64,000 bases of DNA from Lingula anatina (Eukaryota > Brachiopoda > Lingulata > Lingulida > Lingulidae), in assembly GCF_001039355.2 (NCBI RefSeq), contig NW_019773603.1:145303-209302 (forward strand). The letters are read 5' to 3'. The notes beneath the pieces are model-generated. The model saw nothing but the letters and a program-made list of their open reading frames with translations. It searched no databases and was not told where the DNA came from. This document shows, piece by piece, positions 24,597 through 37,886 of the stretch. The first letter of the stretch is position 1; the number at the start of each line of letters is the position of its first letter. The translations under genes were made by a program, and so were the position numbers.

Positions 24597-26914
24597 TGTC
24601 AAACAGATAAAAGTCCCGGGGAATGAGCAGTTTAACTTATATGATGTCAATTACCGCAAAATTAAGGGGCATTTATCTCCATGGGACGCAACGAACCGCA
24701 GCTTTGTCGCTCTGGCACTCCTCAGGAGGGGGTCTCTTCAGATTTTTTTTTTCAAACTCCTCAATCATCCCCCTGCCATGCATTGTATATTACGTTTTTG
24801 AGGCTCAGTTTTTAATAAGAAAAATTAACCATATTTGCAGGTGCTTGTCTTCCGGTGTTGGGTCATAACCCACGTGAAATTTTTATTCAGAGGTGTTAAA
24901 GTGTCTTCTTCTTACTTAATCACCTGAATGTTTTTAGTGTATGAATGTCACTTTTGACGTCTTAGTTTTGAAAGAAGGGGGAGTTGTTCATTTTTACATG
25001 CAGGTGTCACTTTTTCCGTTATTCTTCTTAGGCGCATAAAAATCATGTTTGTTTCATGCAAAGGCATCTTTATCACTTCCCCTGACGTATTTTGAATTTT
25101 TTACTTGCAGCTTGCGTATCAGATATCAAAAGGCGATATATTATGCAAATTGGCAGGTGCTCCTTTTCCGATTAATGCTCAAAACTTTCGAGCATGTTCC
25201 ACACCTCGTTACTTAATCTTGGTATAGTTGTGTGTGAGGGCATGTGTGAATTCGGTTAGTGAAATGGACACGCTCATTTGCCTTACTATTTCAAATATGT
25301 TACATACGCCATTCATATGTGTCACTATTATTTCTCTCTTTTTTTCTTGGGTGTACCAAAGTTTAGTAAGAAAATAAATAAGAGCATTCCCTACTAATTG
25401 ACCAAATTCATAGGGGTTCCCTTTCCGACCAATGTGAAACAACGAGCGGATATGTGCTTAACATCCATTTTGTTGGTGATTATTTTTTTGCACGATTTAT
25501 AAGTGTCGTTTTTTCGTATATTTAACTTGCGATATTTAAAGTGGCGTAACCTGACTTTATCAGCCTTTTTCTCTTTTTCGTCCTTGAAAGTATCAATTAT
25601 CCTGTCTATTGGTTTCCTATGAATCATGTTGATAAACATAAGGCCTACATGATTTTTCGCGGATTTTACTTGCGTTAACGGACGTTTTAATTACCGAAAC
25701 GTGTCAGAAACGTAATGCATCTTCAAATGTCATTTGTCCACCTACAGTATAGAACACGTAAATTTAAGATAAACTGCCCTCTTTCAACTTTTTTAAATGC
25801 GGCTCTCACAGTCTTTCGACCTTAATCAAGACAATGTTCTTAATAAAATGGAAGTGCAATAAGGTAGTCTATCAAATAATTACGATGGAAATTTTATCAT
25901 GAATCTTAGAACAGCTAGAATATTCCTCAAAATTTTTTCAGATTAATTTAAAACTTTTAATGGTGTACGTTAATTTCATGTAAATTCACGTCAAAAGGTC
26001 AAGTGCAACAATAATGTCTTCAAAAGGGGATACAAAACATAGTTACCAAATATACACGACATAAACAAAATATTATACATACTGCGACTTTAACAGATAG
26101 AAAGATAAATAAATACATGTATGGTGTTTTATAAACGTGACACCTGTTTCCAAATAACACAACAAAATTATTATATACAAAAATAACGCACAGTCATAAT
26201 TGCCTCACAGGTAAATGAATGAATTCGTGGCGCTGGAAGTTTTTTTAAGGCCATTGAGATATACTTTGCACAGGTTTTGACGCGTTTGTCATTAGAACAT
26301 TTTATTTTTCGCCATTATTGAACTCGAGAGAAGTGGATAGCATATCCGAGACATTGTTGAACAAAATTTCCATTAAAGAATTGTTCCTGGATGAAAAAGA
26401 AGGTATATTTGATTTTGAACTACATTGGAATTGCATATCCCACCACAGTCTTTTTATCAGCTGGGTCAGCAGGCTGTTTATATCTATCTAGTTTCACATG
26501 AAGAGGAAACATCCCTATATGACCACAAGAATATACCAAGAAAGCACATAACACGTGTGCCAACTTTAAATAAGGGCAAAAAATAATCAAATGTAAAAAA
26601 ATAATACATACATACAAGCACTATGTAAATTTTCGAGGGCCATATTTTCTTTTCACTGTTGCAGTTGTCAAATAATGGTTTTAGTAAAAACATAACTTAG
26701 CAATATAGGCCTATAATGAATTAATGTATCTTTCCGTTTGTGGGATTGAGTTGCGCGTGCGTGGAAGGGGTAGTCGCACTTTACTCTACACTTCTGTGAC
26801 CAAAGTAACGTTTTTAGTGCAAAAAGGAGAACAGTCATCCTTGCTGACCCAAAGGTCAGTCATCACTACTACCAAAGACAATTTATTAAAACACAACACG
26901 TAAGACGCCAGGAA

Positions 26915-26932
26915 CGAGGTTTATAAACCTCG
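26915..26932. repeat. 18-bp perfect palindrome
   Basis: CGAGGTTTATAAACCTCG is self-complementary without a spacer. It lies about 50 bp from the start of an unusual 140-codon minus-strand ORF region. Confidence 0.8.
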
Positions 26933-27232
26933 GCTTTTAAACGCAGTTGTCTGCATGTCGACCACCATTAAAGCGGTCACGGTACAGAGAGACCCAGTTA
27001 CACGGTTTTATGTTTAAATCATTGACCATTGTCCCTGAATTTGTCACCCGTTCACCTTTGAGCCACGGTGCATGTACAGTATATGTGACTGAAGGGACAG
27101 TCTGGGGGAACACTGCCAACAGATCAAAAAATGGTATACTCCTGTTTAAGTAAGATCCATAGGTAGTAGATTTATATAATTTATTGGTTCGAAACAATAA
27201 TGCCTTTAGGCCAAAAATTTGGTATACTTTAG

Positions 27233-27570
27233 TTAAAGGGATAACTGTTCGTTTTGGACAAAAATGAATTTTCCTGGAGTAAACAACAATTTTCCCATAC
27301 TTACCAATGGTTAATGAATCCATTTCTACATTCAAAGTTAGTCCCTGGTTTATTTCCAAAAAGTTTTATTTTTTACAATAATCTCTTAAGAGATTATTAC
27401 AGAGTATAGCCATCTATGGAGGTCACGTGGTCCGATGACAAGCTCAGATATGAGAATAATAGCTATAACTGCCGTTTTCGTGGTAAAACAATAGATTATA
27501 TTTCTATAAGTTGTTAACAATGTTTTATTGTGAAATATAGAACTCATATGAAGAGTTACTATCCCTTTAA
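27233..27570. mobile_element. MITE-like element with terminal inverted repeats and central palindrome
   Basis: The left end TTAAAGGGATAACTGTTC (27233-27250) is matched inversely by 27553-27570, whose complement starts TTAAAGGGATAGTAACTC. Inside, 27377-27398 is a perfect 22-bp palindrome with half-site AATAATCTCTT. The interior is non-coding and AT-rich. The boundaries rest on the inverted ends only. Confidence 0.5.
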
Positions 27571-28476
27571 ATCCATATTAGCGGACTTGTAAAGAAAATG
27601 CTGTTATAAAATATAAACATTTAACGGGCGCAATGCTTCATTTTATGGGACGACTACTAATTTTTCTAGGATTAAGTAAGACTAAAATGGTGGTCTGTAA
27701 GTTGATGCCCCTTCAATTGGTAAAGTGCATAATGTTTCGAAAAGGGCAAAAAGAAACAATAGTAACCTTCCTGTTCAGGACTCACATGTTTGAAGGCAAA
27801 TTTCTTTTTGTTTTTAATGTATTTAAACGATTTAAAGAGTTTCATTCAAGTAAAAAAACATTACGCGAATGACGGGCAACACAAATACCACCATACAACC
27901 ATTTTAAATTATTTTACTTTACCGTAAATGAAAAATAAGGGAATACATAAAATAAATCGACCATGGAAAATTGGGCTTCAACAGTTATGACCACCATTTT
28001 GGAGTTTCTGCTTCAGAGGAGTGATGATCATTGTGCCGAGTAAATGTCAAAGACTTCCTATATATTCTGTTAAGTGTCTTTATGTCTCAAATTCCATAAA
28101 CATTCCCTTTAACAACGTGCATCAAGCGCTATTTTAACGCAATTGTCAGTCAGGTATTAAATGGGTCGGACAAAGACTGCTTCGTGGAGCAGAACGCTTT
28201 TTAGCAAAGACCATACATCCCCCAACCCCATTCTATACATAAAGAAGGCTTAGAGCATTTTGATAAAGTGAGAGTGCTTATGAGGCAGAACCGTAAAAAT
28301 TAGCGTGCGGAACGCTGTGAATGTCCACATTGAAATAAGTGACTCTGTCGCTTCTATAAAGACATCAATTTAGCATGTATCACAGTCAAAATTCTGTTTC
28401 TGGACGACAAAAGACCTTATGAAAAACCAGTATTCCTTTAATTGATTTTTGGGGTAGAACCATCAAGACATACAGC

Positions 28477-28518
<42 letters not shown>
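28477..28518. repeat. (AAT)n microsatellite
   Basis: About 14 trinucleotide units. A TATT tetranucleotide tract follows at about 28577-28600. Confidence 0.93.
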
Positions 28519-29916
28519 TCGGATTTGGCACAAATCGTACAAGGAGAAGGTTGGATTTGTAAATAAAACGCCCGGTTTTTATTTATTTATTTATTTATTT
28601 CCTAAACCGTTCTAACCTCTCTGGGAAGCATAGAACCCAAGCATGTAGACGGGTTTACAAATGAAACGATTATGTCATGAATGAAATACCGACGGAGAAA
28701 TCAAGTAGCATGAAGTCTATTTAAGTTGATCATGTAATTTGCAAGATGTTCTTATGCCTCACTTCTGCACAGCTTGATTCTTACCAAAAGCCTTAATTGT
28801 AAGTAGTTTGCTATTAGGGATACATCATTTATGTGCATGTGACAGGGTGTCTCGCACACGATGTATCTTTTTTAACGCACAGCCCACACAAAAGTCAAAC
28901 AAAAGGAATTTTTTAGACTTTAAACATTAGGGAAATGCAAAATAAAAAAAAAAATCACTCTTATTTCAATTTAGTTAAGACAACTTTTTTCTTTGCAATG
29001 TGCAAAACAAATAAAATATGGTTTTCAATTCAAAGTAACATCTTTCAAATTATTGACTTGTCTTTAACACCTTTGAACAAATTAGCCCTTTAATCCTAAT
29101 TAAAATAACATTAATAATTCTAACGGTAGACAATGGTGTTTTGATGTGTCTATTATGAGATATCGCTTTTTAATTATATTATTCTGCACAGACGTTTTAC
29201 AAAATAAACGGTCTCTTTAATCATCATGAAAACAATTTACGACTGCGGAAATAACACCATGTGCAATATTGAAAAGAACGCAGATCGTAGGCGTTTAATT
29301 ATTAAGTGTGTGGCAATTTTATTAAAATCTACTCCATGCACAAAATTTTAATATATTTGTTGTTAAGAAGAATACCGCAGTGTCTTGTACGACCACGACA
29401 ACGCGGTTAAAATGGCGCCACCAGGCTCCGCGGATGGTTTGAAAACAAAAAAATATACATTTTTCATCGATACTGTTTATGAGTTATACACCTGTCTAAT
29501 TAATATACAGCATTGTGTTATGATTAAACAGGATTATGTATATATGCTTGTCGTGCTTCCTTTGCGTAATGTCGTCACCTGGTTAGCAATTTCTATCTGG
29601 TAAAATACGATCACGATTACTTTTGGCATCAGACAAAAATATTTTTTGGCTTGTGTGTCAACGAATGATAAAATGACTGGCAGCAGACGACAGTTGGAAT
29701 ATGTATGTTTTGGCATTTGTGGGAAGTTACTTAGTGACAGAGGAATTAGCTACTCAAATTGCGTTGGAATAGATGCACAGAGCGAATTTAAAAAAAGTAG
29801 GTCTATTGTAATTACATTATATTTTAGAATATCAGAATGAGAGATCGTAAATGTTTTAAATGATCATATTCGTTTTAACAAACTGCTGTAAGTGACCGCT
29901 ATGGTACTCATCTTTT

Positions 29917-29960
29917 ACAAATTTGTACTCATAAATTAAAATTCATGAGTACAAACTTGT
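29917..29960. repeat. Short inverted repeat / hairpin
   Basis: The arm ACAAATTTGTACTCAT (29917-29932) pairs with 29945-29960 at 15 of 16 positions across a 12-nt loop. It could be a small foldback element; there is no evidence of transcription. Confidence 0.5.
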
Positions 29961-32900
29961 ACAAGTTGCAGTTTTGTTCAAATAGATAAAGTAATAAAAC
30001 TCCCTACGCCTACTCAATTACAGTATTGTTTTTTTACGCAAAGTGAAGATATTGGTACATAGAATAAAATATAAAAACATTCATTTGTTCAAGGACACTG
30101 TTAAGTACCGAAAATGTGTTTTCAAAAAAAATACCTTTATACAAGTTGTAATTTTGGGCGTGAAAGATGAAAAAATAATGGTGGGTAGGAATAAGAAAAA
30201 TTATGGAAGATGTCAGAAATTTGGTTATTGCACTTTCCCGCTTGAAACCAAACGGCCCCTCTTAGCCTTACATGTTGTAGAATAGAATATGTGAGGGGCA
30301 TCCCGTTCTTCAAGAAAACAATGGCATTTTAAATGTACATGCCAGAAATAATTTTGAATAAGTGTGCTCTATTACTACAGCAGGAATTGAAACTTAAAAC
30401 ACCGGAACAGTTGTGTTCAGCGAAAGGAATTAACTATCATCGTTTTAAGTGCATACTTGAAGGATGCCATTCAAATCGGTCGTAAAAAGGGTAATGAACT
30501 CTTGGTCGGTACACTGATAATATGTCTCGTTAAGAAACAGATGAATGTTTCCTCCTATACTCTGTTATTGCTACGACCTCCTGTGATGTTATGTGTAATT
30601 GTCGACCACGGGCACGGTGGACTGTCTTTTATCACATTGTATGCTTTTTTATCACATTCCAGCCATTCACCGGGATAAATGCTCACTTCTGTCATGGTGC
30701 TCCACGTTTCTTGTAAACAAGAACCATTTACGTCCAGTGTCTCTCTGATGTCTGGAGACCACCCTTGTAGAAATGTCCACTTAAAGTGACCAGGACTAAC
30801 GACATCTTTATTGATTGAAAGCAAATGGCTGCTCTTTATGCTCCTTGCTTATCTCTTGCTGTTTTAAAAAGGCGATGACATATGTCCAAATTAGAGTCAC
30901 TTTCATGGGCGTTATGCTCGTTTCTTCAGTAAGCAAACGACTGCACATGCCGCTTCTTTTGTTGAGAAACACATACTTACCATTGTTCCGTTTTGAAAAC
31001 CACCCCCCACGATAAGTTCCAAAGCGGTCAATTACAGCAATTTATTGAGTAAGGCTACTGACCGAGACAACTGACCACCTCTGCGTCTTGTTGGGAAGCA
31101 GATAAATGACCAACGGCTCGCTGACAGTAACGAGGCCACCCAAGGGGACTGCACTGGCAGCATCCAAAGACTATTGGAGATTGAAATCGGCCCACTGAGG
31201 AATGGAACCGACTGCACTTGACGCACTCTTGTGAGAGAACATTAGATATACCCGAAGAGTACCTTCAGCAGTGATACAATGGACACAGGACTTTAATCTA
31301 TGCTGTATATCATTTAAGTGCGTCAAAGGTGTCAGTGCTATTTTAAGTTTGTGTAGTAATTATATACTGAACAATAATGTAAGAGAAAAACGCACTCAGA
31401 ATGCACAATTTTTATTAACTTTAGATTGCATACATTGCAATCATGTATGATACTATTCCCAGAGTAATGTATGTTTAAAATGCTTCTGTCATTTTCTGCA
31501 AATAGTTCATTGCCAATGTATAGAATTGTCACTGTCAATTAATAAAAAAATTCATTTCAGATATTATTTGAAAAATGTTCCATTTAGGTGCTCATGGCGC
31601 ATTGCAATATTAAGATTAATTATAAAGATAAGCCCGTAAAAGTAAACTACCGAAATACCGTCTGTTAAATATGAGATATTTTGGAATAAGTTTAGAGACA
31701 CACTGATACCAATATTTTTCCTTCGATGTTCGTGTCAAAAGTTTTTTTTCAGAGTAAGCAGTTAACACCCTAAAATGCAGCTATACTACATGTATATCCC
31801 AGTATGTCTATATCATATGCATTGAGCACTTCACATGCTTTTGTCATACGTGTAAGGTATAATCTATACAACAGTAGGGTGTTCCTCACATCGGTATATT
31901 ACGCATTGGTATATGGCCAACAATTCAAATAAATTTTTACCATCACTCATATAGTTTGCCAGTGCGAATAGGCAATATACGTAAATGGTTTAAAATTAAA
32001 TCTGTGTCGAATAATAAACAATTACATTGACGTCCATCGCATAAAACACAGAAAAGCATTAAGATAAAAAACGTTTATAACGTTATGTTGAGTGGGTGTT
32101 ACAGAAAAGCGAGGTCAACGTTGCGGCACCAAATGGACATTAAAGATAACCAAATTTTGTGTGAAGATATAAAACACAAAACCTTACTGCAAGTAAAATG
32201 AGATTTTAAGGAAGGAGTGGACGTCTAACTGATATATGACGTCAAAAAAGAGACATAAAAATGTTAAAAAGACATAAAGTAAAAATAATCCAGCTCATTT
32301 AAGCTGTTTCTGGTTTATAACAAAGGTACCCATTGTCCAAAACCTTCTATTTCACACAAGACCTCGTTTCACAAATCACCGTAAACCGCAAACAGAAGAT
32401 TAGTCGGCTAGGAATTTTGCATTTCACAAAGAATTTTGTTTTGTTTACCGTGCGTACTTCAAGTACTGAAACTTAATTCAAAATGTTTTTTTTTTGTTGT
32501 CACAGTTATAAAGCTGCCTTTGGTTATAGTTACAGTAACTAAATTTGATTGGACTAGTCGGTCGTGAAGCTTCCGATAATTGCGACCGCTACGTTTAAAT
32601 AAAGTTGTTGACAATCTGAGTTTATCAATACTAATTAATCCAATTACCTCTAGTTTTTTTTTCTTTTTGTGAGTTGTGCTTGTTAAGACAGAAAATGTGA
32701 ATATGTAATGCACTATGAGTCCATGACATGAAGTTAAAAAGAACAAAGAATCACAAGCTCTGCATATAACATGTACATACATCCCATTGAGATTCGAAAC
32801 CTTTGGTAAATCATTCCAGACAATTGTCGACGTTAGTAAGACCGATTTCCTTTCGTTCCAAATCATATTTTGTCTGAACACTCCTAATCGTTGGGCATTT

Positions 32901-35900
32901 TCCCAAATACGTCACCACAGTTTTAAGATTTAAAAACGTTTTATGTACCCCCTGGATGGAGCACCACCTAGTCCCCGTGAACTTACCCTGGGACAATGGC
33001 CACACCGCCTCTGAGTTTGTGGTTTTCTTAATTCAAAAATAAACTATACTGGGGTGAGTGTTTATCATTTTGTGCGTTTAATAGGGTGCTCGAATGCCGA
33101 GGTTGATGCACGTATATTTCATCTTGTGACAAGTGAACTAACATGATGCACCATGACTCAGCTGGCAAACGACCTTGGTGAAAACAGAACTTTCGCCTTC
33201 TTTTTTTTTTACTTTCACTATCCTGAACAATTTAGGGCAGAGGAATGGTAAATTGCTTTCTTTTGTCTTGTTTTGCTTATCATCATTTCCCCCTTTTTTT
33301 GGGGGGGGGGGGTGGTGGTGGCAAGGAGTACCTTTGAAGCAAAGTGGGGGGGGCACGTGAGCACTATTTTTTAACCATTAGTGATTTTAATTAATAATGC
33401 AACGTACATGTAGATAAGAATTGGTGCGTTTTAAGTTAAAATCAATGTCGTCTACCAAAAATTTAAAAAGATTGCTTTACATGTTTTATAGCTAGCGTTT
33501 TAAACAATCAAAATAAAATGTGAAATGAGACAAAAACCACTTATTTGGCATTGCAAATCTTGTATACTAACAAATTTTGTGTATAAAGTAAATGTTCGTC
33601 TGATAGGGGCCTATCGAAAAGGGGTTTGTATATTTTGACCACAATTCAGTCGACTTAGAAGTGGCTATGCATAGCGCCATCTTTTAAAAAATACAGTTGA
33701 TATCTTTATTTTTAAACAACTAAGAGTGCTTAACAGCACTGTTGTCTGGTTCTATTATTGAAGTGACGTATTCGAGTATTGTTGTTTGGTGCCGCTCTTG
33801 GTTTCAATACAAACATTACACCTACTTGAATATCCATTTGTGGCCAGGAGCGGCGATTACATCCATATTGATGATTGGTACCAAGACCGTTAAACAAAAA
33901 CGCAAGCGTGATGTTTTAACAGTGTAAAACAAATGAAATGGGCCTTGTTGCACCATTACGCCATACATGACAATTATATTCACAGATCATTTCATTTTAT
34001 GTGATGTAACTTTCAGTTTCAGGGTGAGTAGGTATCGTTTTGGCATATTTTACACTAACCTTTATCAGATCGAAACTGAATCGGTGCCCTTACATTTAAA
34101 GGTACCATTAACCCCCAATTAAATTTTTTATCAAAACAATTAGGCAGCAATGTCTTCTTGTACATTACAGAAGAAAAATACTGATTGCAGTAGCTTTAAT
34201 TTGAGGGGTTTCATCGTTTTTACGATCTGAATTGGGAAGTATAAGTAGCCTATGGAATATGTAGATATAGGAAATATGATTTTGGGATTTTCTCAAACGC
34301 AGATAGCAAACCTTTCATATCGACTCCATAAACAATTCCCTGGGACATTTTCAAAGGATGCCCTCCTTAGTTGTAACTAGGACGACTGACACCATTTAGA
34401 CCGATATCAGTGGAATACTGTTATCATCGTGTGAACGTGGCCAATATCGGTCTCTTTGATGTTGCCGAGGACAATGGCATAGGGGTGGAACAACCTATTT
34501 TACACCTCAACAAACTTAATATAAAAGTGGCCCTGGGAACATTTACTTTGGAGCACTTATCAAAAAAACATTTGAGATAATTTATGTTAAGAAAGTGATA
34601 TTTTATTGACCACGTCAGTGTTACTTATTGACAAATAAAGAGCCCATATTTTCCTAGTTTACCTCCGTATTGCCTTTTGTATTTGTTCTTAAAAGAAAAG
34701 CCGCCTGTTGATACCGTACAAAGGACCAAGCATAGACCAAATGACCTCCCAACTGCAATAAATTAGGTAAGTTTTGGTAAATAACCAAACATGTAGTTTC
34801 AATGGCAACGTGTCATGTACCACGATCACATGGCACACCACTCTGAATAGAAAGGAAAACAAAGAAATACCAAAGTGCGATTCAGGTTTTTAATTTTAAA
34901 NTTTTCCAACAAAAAAGGCCTAAAGTCTTCAACCTCGTTCCACATAAGCATTAACACCTAATGCATGAGCACAGTTATATTGCATGCAAATTATAGAAAA
35001 ATGTTTTTCTTTCTACATTCTTTACAAACTAAGCTATAGCACATATACATTAATATGAAAGGAAGCCTCTTGTGGATCATTAAATGATCTGATCAGTGTC
35101 CACATACCTTATTATGCCTCATAAATTACCAAGATGAAACAAAATGATTGTACAAACAACGTAAAACAAAACAATCGTGGCCTTTAGAGAGACAACGCAT
35201 TGGCTTATCTTCTCTAATGTTCTAAAGTAAATCGTCCACTTTTACACTGGTGCCATTTACATTACACCAATTACATAACGTCTTGTTTTCTGCGCCACAA
35301 GTACACTGGTAATGAATCTAACGTGTAGCAATCAAGCTTCCAAATTTTCTAACAAATAACACATGAGCAAAGAAATGCAAGCATTTTTCAATCGCATTCA
35401 GCGTGCATTTCTGAAGACTTGTTGGAGACTTCTACTCATACCTCTTATTATGGTAACTATCATATCATATAACTATTATGGATTATACAAAATTGGAGTT
35501 TAAACACAATCATGTTACAACTAAGAATTAATAAATTATGATATACAGCATATATATTTAACTGGAAAAATACTCTCTTTGTACAGACTACAAACTGTAA
35601 TGTTGCCACATTACACAATGATTCCTTCAATTCAGCAGTTAGAAATGCATGCACACTTTTAATAAAATTAGCTGGCTTACATCGTTTACGTGTTTATCAT
35701 ACATATCAAACTAAATCCTAAATTGCTTACAGGAATAAAGTCTACCCTTTGTACAACTATTCAAACTGGACAACCAGAATTCGGAGTTAAATGAACTTTT
35801 AATGGTTTTCCACAAAAGGAAAGACATACAAAATGTCCACTTGTGATTTCTCTGTACTTCTGGTTCTACCCAATAAAATAAAATATAAACAAATAAAAAT

Positions 35901-36964
35901 GTTTTTGAGGCAGGATTGTTATTGCCACTAGCACCTAGGACACAATGGAAGAACAAAAACAGCCGTTTTCCCTCACAGGAAACTTTCTAGATTATTCCGA
36001 TTTTACAGTCTCAAAGGCATATTACAAGCTAAGAAATCTCTGCTTTAAAAATGCACTCAATTGAAAGATTAAATATTAGGAATGCATAATTTAAAACAAT
36101 CTTTGACTAAAGTCCAGTAAATGTGCATCCGAAAAGCACAAGGTTGCTAGTCAAAATTACACTTGTTAAAACTGGAAAATTGCTGATGACCTCTGGCCAG
36201 TTTGTAAACAAGATTTTACTTGTCCAGTCACAGTAACCATGAACTGTGTTCAGTTGAACTATAATTTTTCCCCCCAAGCTTTGTTACCAAGAGGAATTAA
36301 TTCAAAGATCTGTGTGTTTTCATGTATCAAACTGACTTTTCTTTATCACAAAATATCTTGCAGGTACATTCTGAACATTTTTTGAAAGACCCATAAGAAT
36401 GCTTTTAAAATCCAACAGTGTGAAATGCCAGTTGAACATTAAATACGTGACTTGCATATATTTACTCTTGAAACCGCAAAGTATTTTAGGTATCATATTA
36501 CTATTATTAAGCAACATCCAAAATAGACAATCGCCTAATTCTTATTCAACTCACAATGGTTGAAACATTCCAATTTGAGCAGAATCCTGAAACCATAAAT
36601 TCCAAACAGCTGTATTTCCTTAATTACCAGACTAAATAAATATCAGACAATCAAATAAAGTGCTCTTTTAAAAGGGGCACACCTCCTCTTATTGACTTTT
36701 TAATGAAGGTTCTAGGACAGAAATGAATGAAAATAGTCATGCCCCCCACTTGCAATTCAGATAATTTGCCGAGTATAAATCTCCAATCCTGCTGAGAAGA
36801 CTTCAACATACAAAATGTATCAAGCTAGGCAGTACTCTTTAAGTTGGCTACCAATGAATGGGAAATCTACTAGGCAGGGGGATATCCCCATTTTCTGTAA
36901 TAATTTTCCTGTCTAATGCACATTACTCCCACACATGCTTCATTGGTAATGAACCTTGGTGTAG

Positions 36965-37400
36965 AGGAGGATAATAAGGACCTTAGGAAACAAGAAGGGC
37001 CTACAAAACAAAACAAGGACCCACAGGCAAAATAAGGACCCAGCGGTTCCTAAAGGACACAATGGGGACCTAGATGGCACAACACGGCCCTAAGAGCTCA
37101 ACAGAGACCCAGAAGAGAAAAAAGTCACACAGAGAACACAACAAGGACCTAGAGGGCACAGTAAATACCTGAAAAACCCAGTAAGAACCTACACAATAGG
37201 GGCCCTGAGACATAACAGGGAACTAAGGGCACAAGGGGGATCTTGAGGACTCCGTAGGAACCTCAAGGACACAATAGTGGCATACAGGATACAACAAGAA
37301 TTAAAGGGCATGTTAAGGACCTGTAAGACAAAGAAAGGACTTAGAGGACATAAAAGGTGCCTTAAGAACAAAATACGGAACTCGATAAGGTACAAAAAGA
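36965..37400. repeat. Degenerate ~20-bp minisatellite
   Basis: About 20 imperfect tandem units of 19-22 bp run through this stretch. A consensus close to AAGGACCTAGAGGACACAAT can be read by eye, for example at 37142-37162 (AAGGACCTAGAGGGCACAGT). Units vary at several positions and in length, so it is an old array. It lies 0.5-0.9 kb past the end of CXXC1. The period is not a multiple of three and the array has no long frame. Confidence 0.7.
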
Positions 37401-37886
37401 AGTCTCTGCTCACACAAGTTTATAAACAATAAACCAACAGGTACAACTGGGATTGGTGGGTTTCAGAAAACTTAGGATAAGGAATGTCTTTTTGGACATC
37501 TGTTTCTGCTAAAAATCCTTCGTTGAAAAAAATAAAATTAAAAAAAAAACTTCATGCCTGGTATCTGGTAACTGTATTTAAAACCTCTTCAGTTTTCCCT
37601 TCTAGCATTTTGTAAATAAAAACGAGGTCCTTGTATGATTATTGCTGATTACATTTTGTCATGTTTGTTCTACAGCTTCAGTTTCATATTTCTTCCCATT
37701 CAACCATACAAAATGATCTGAAACCCTTTCCAGAAATTCTTTAATTCTCATTCTTAGATTTAAGTTTCAGGTTCAAAGTTTCTAGTCTGGAAATTTAAGC
37801 CCCATCCCTTTCTAGATTTTAGGACTGTATCAGTCCTAGAATCTCTGTCCCTATCAGTCCCATTTCGTCCAATGACATTCCAGCTG

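Larger units (their letters stand above)
24600..37886. other. Gene-poor spacer between IB gene B and CXXC1
   Basis: About 13 kb without a gene I can support. Contents: palindromes at 26915-26932 and 27377-27398, an inverted-repeat element at 27233-27570, a hairpin at 29917-29960, AAT and TATT microsatellites near 28477-28605, two small Cys-containing ORFs near 30.6-31.3 kb (-), G-runs near 33301, a single N at 34901, and the minisatellite at 36965-37400. Confidence 0.55.

Noticed and set aside
32459-32881. 140-codon minus-strand frame with a WNDLPK motif
   Set aside because: Faintly like the C-terminal tail of LINE reverse transcriptases, but there is no palm-domain or endonuclease sequence nearby and the rest is low complexity. 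Not enough to call a retrotransposon.
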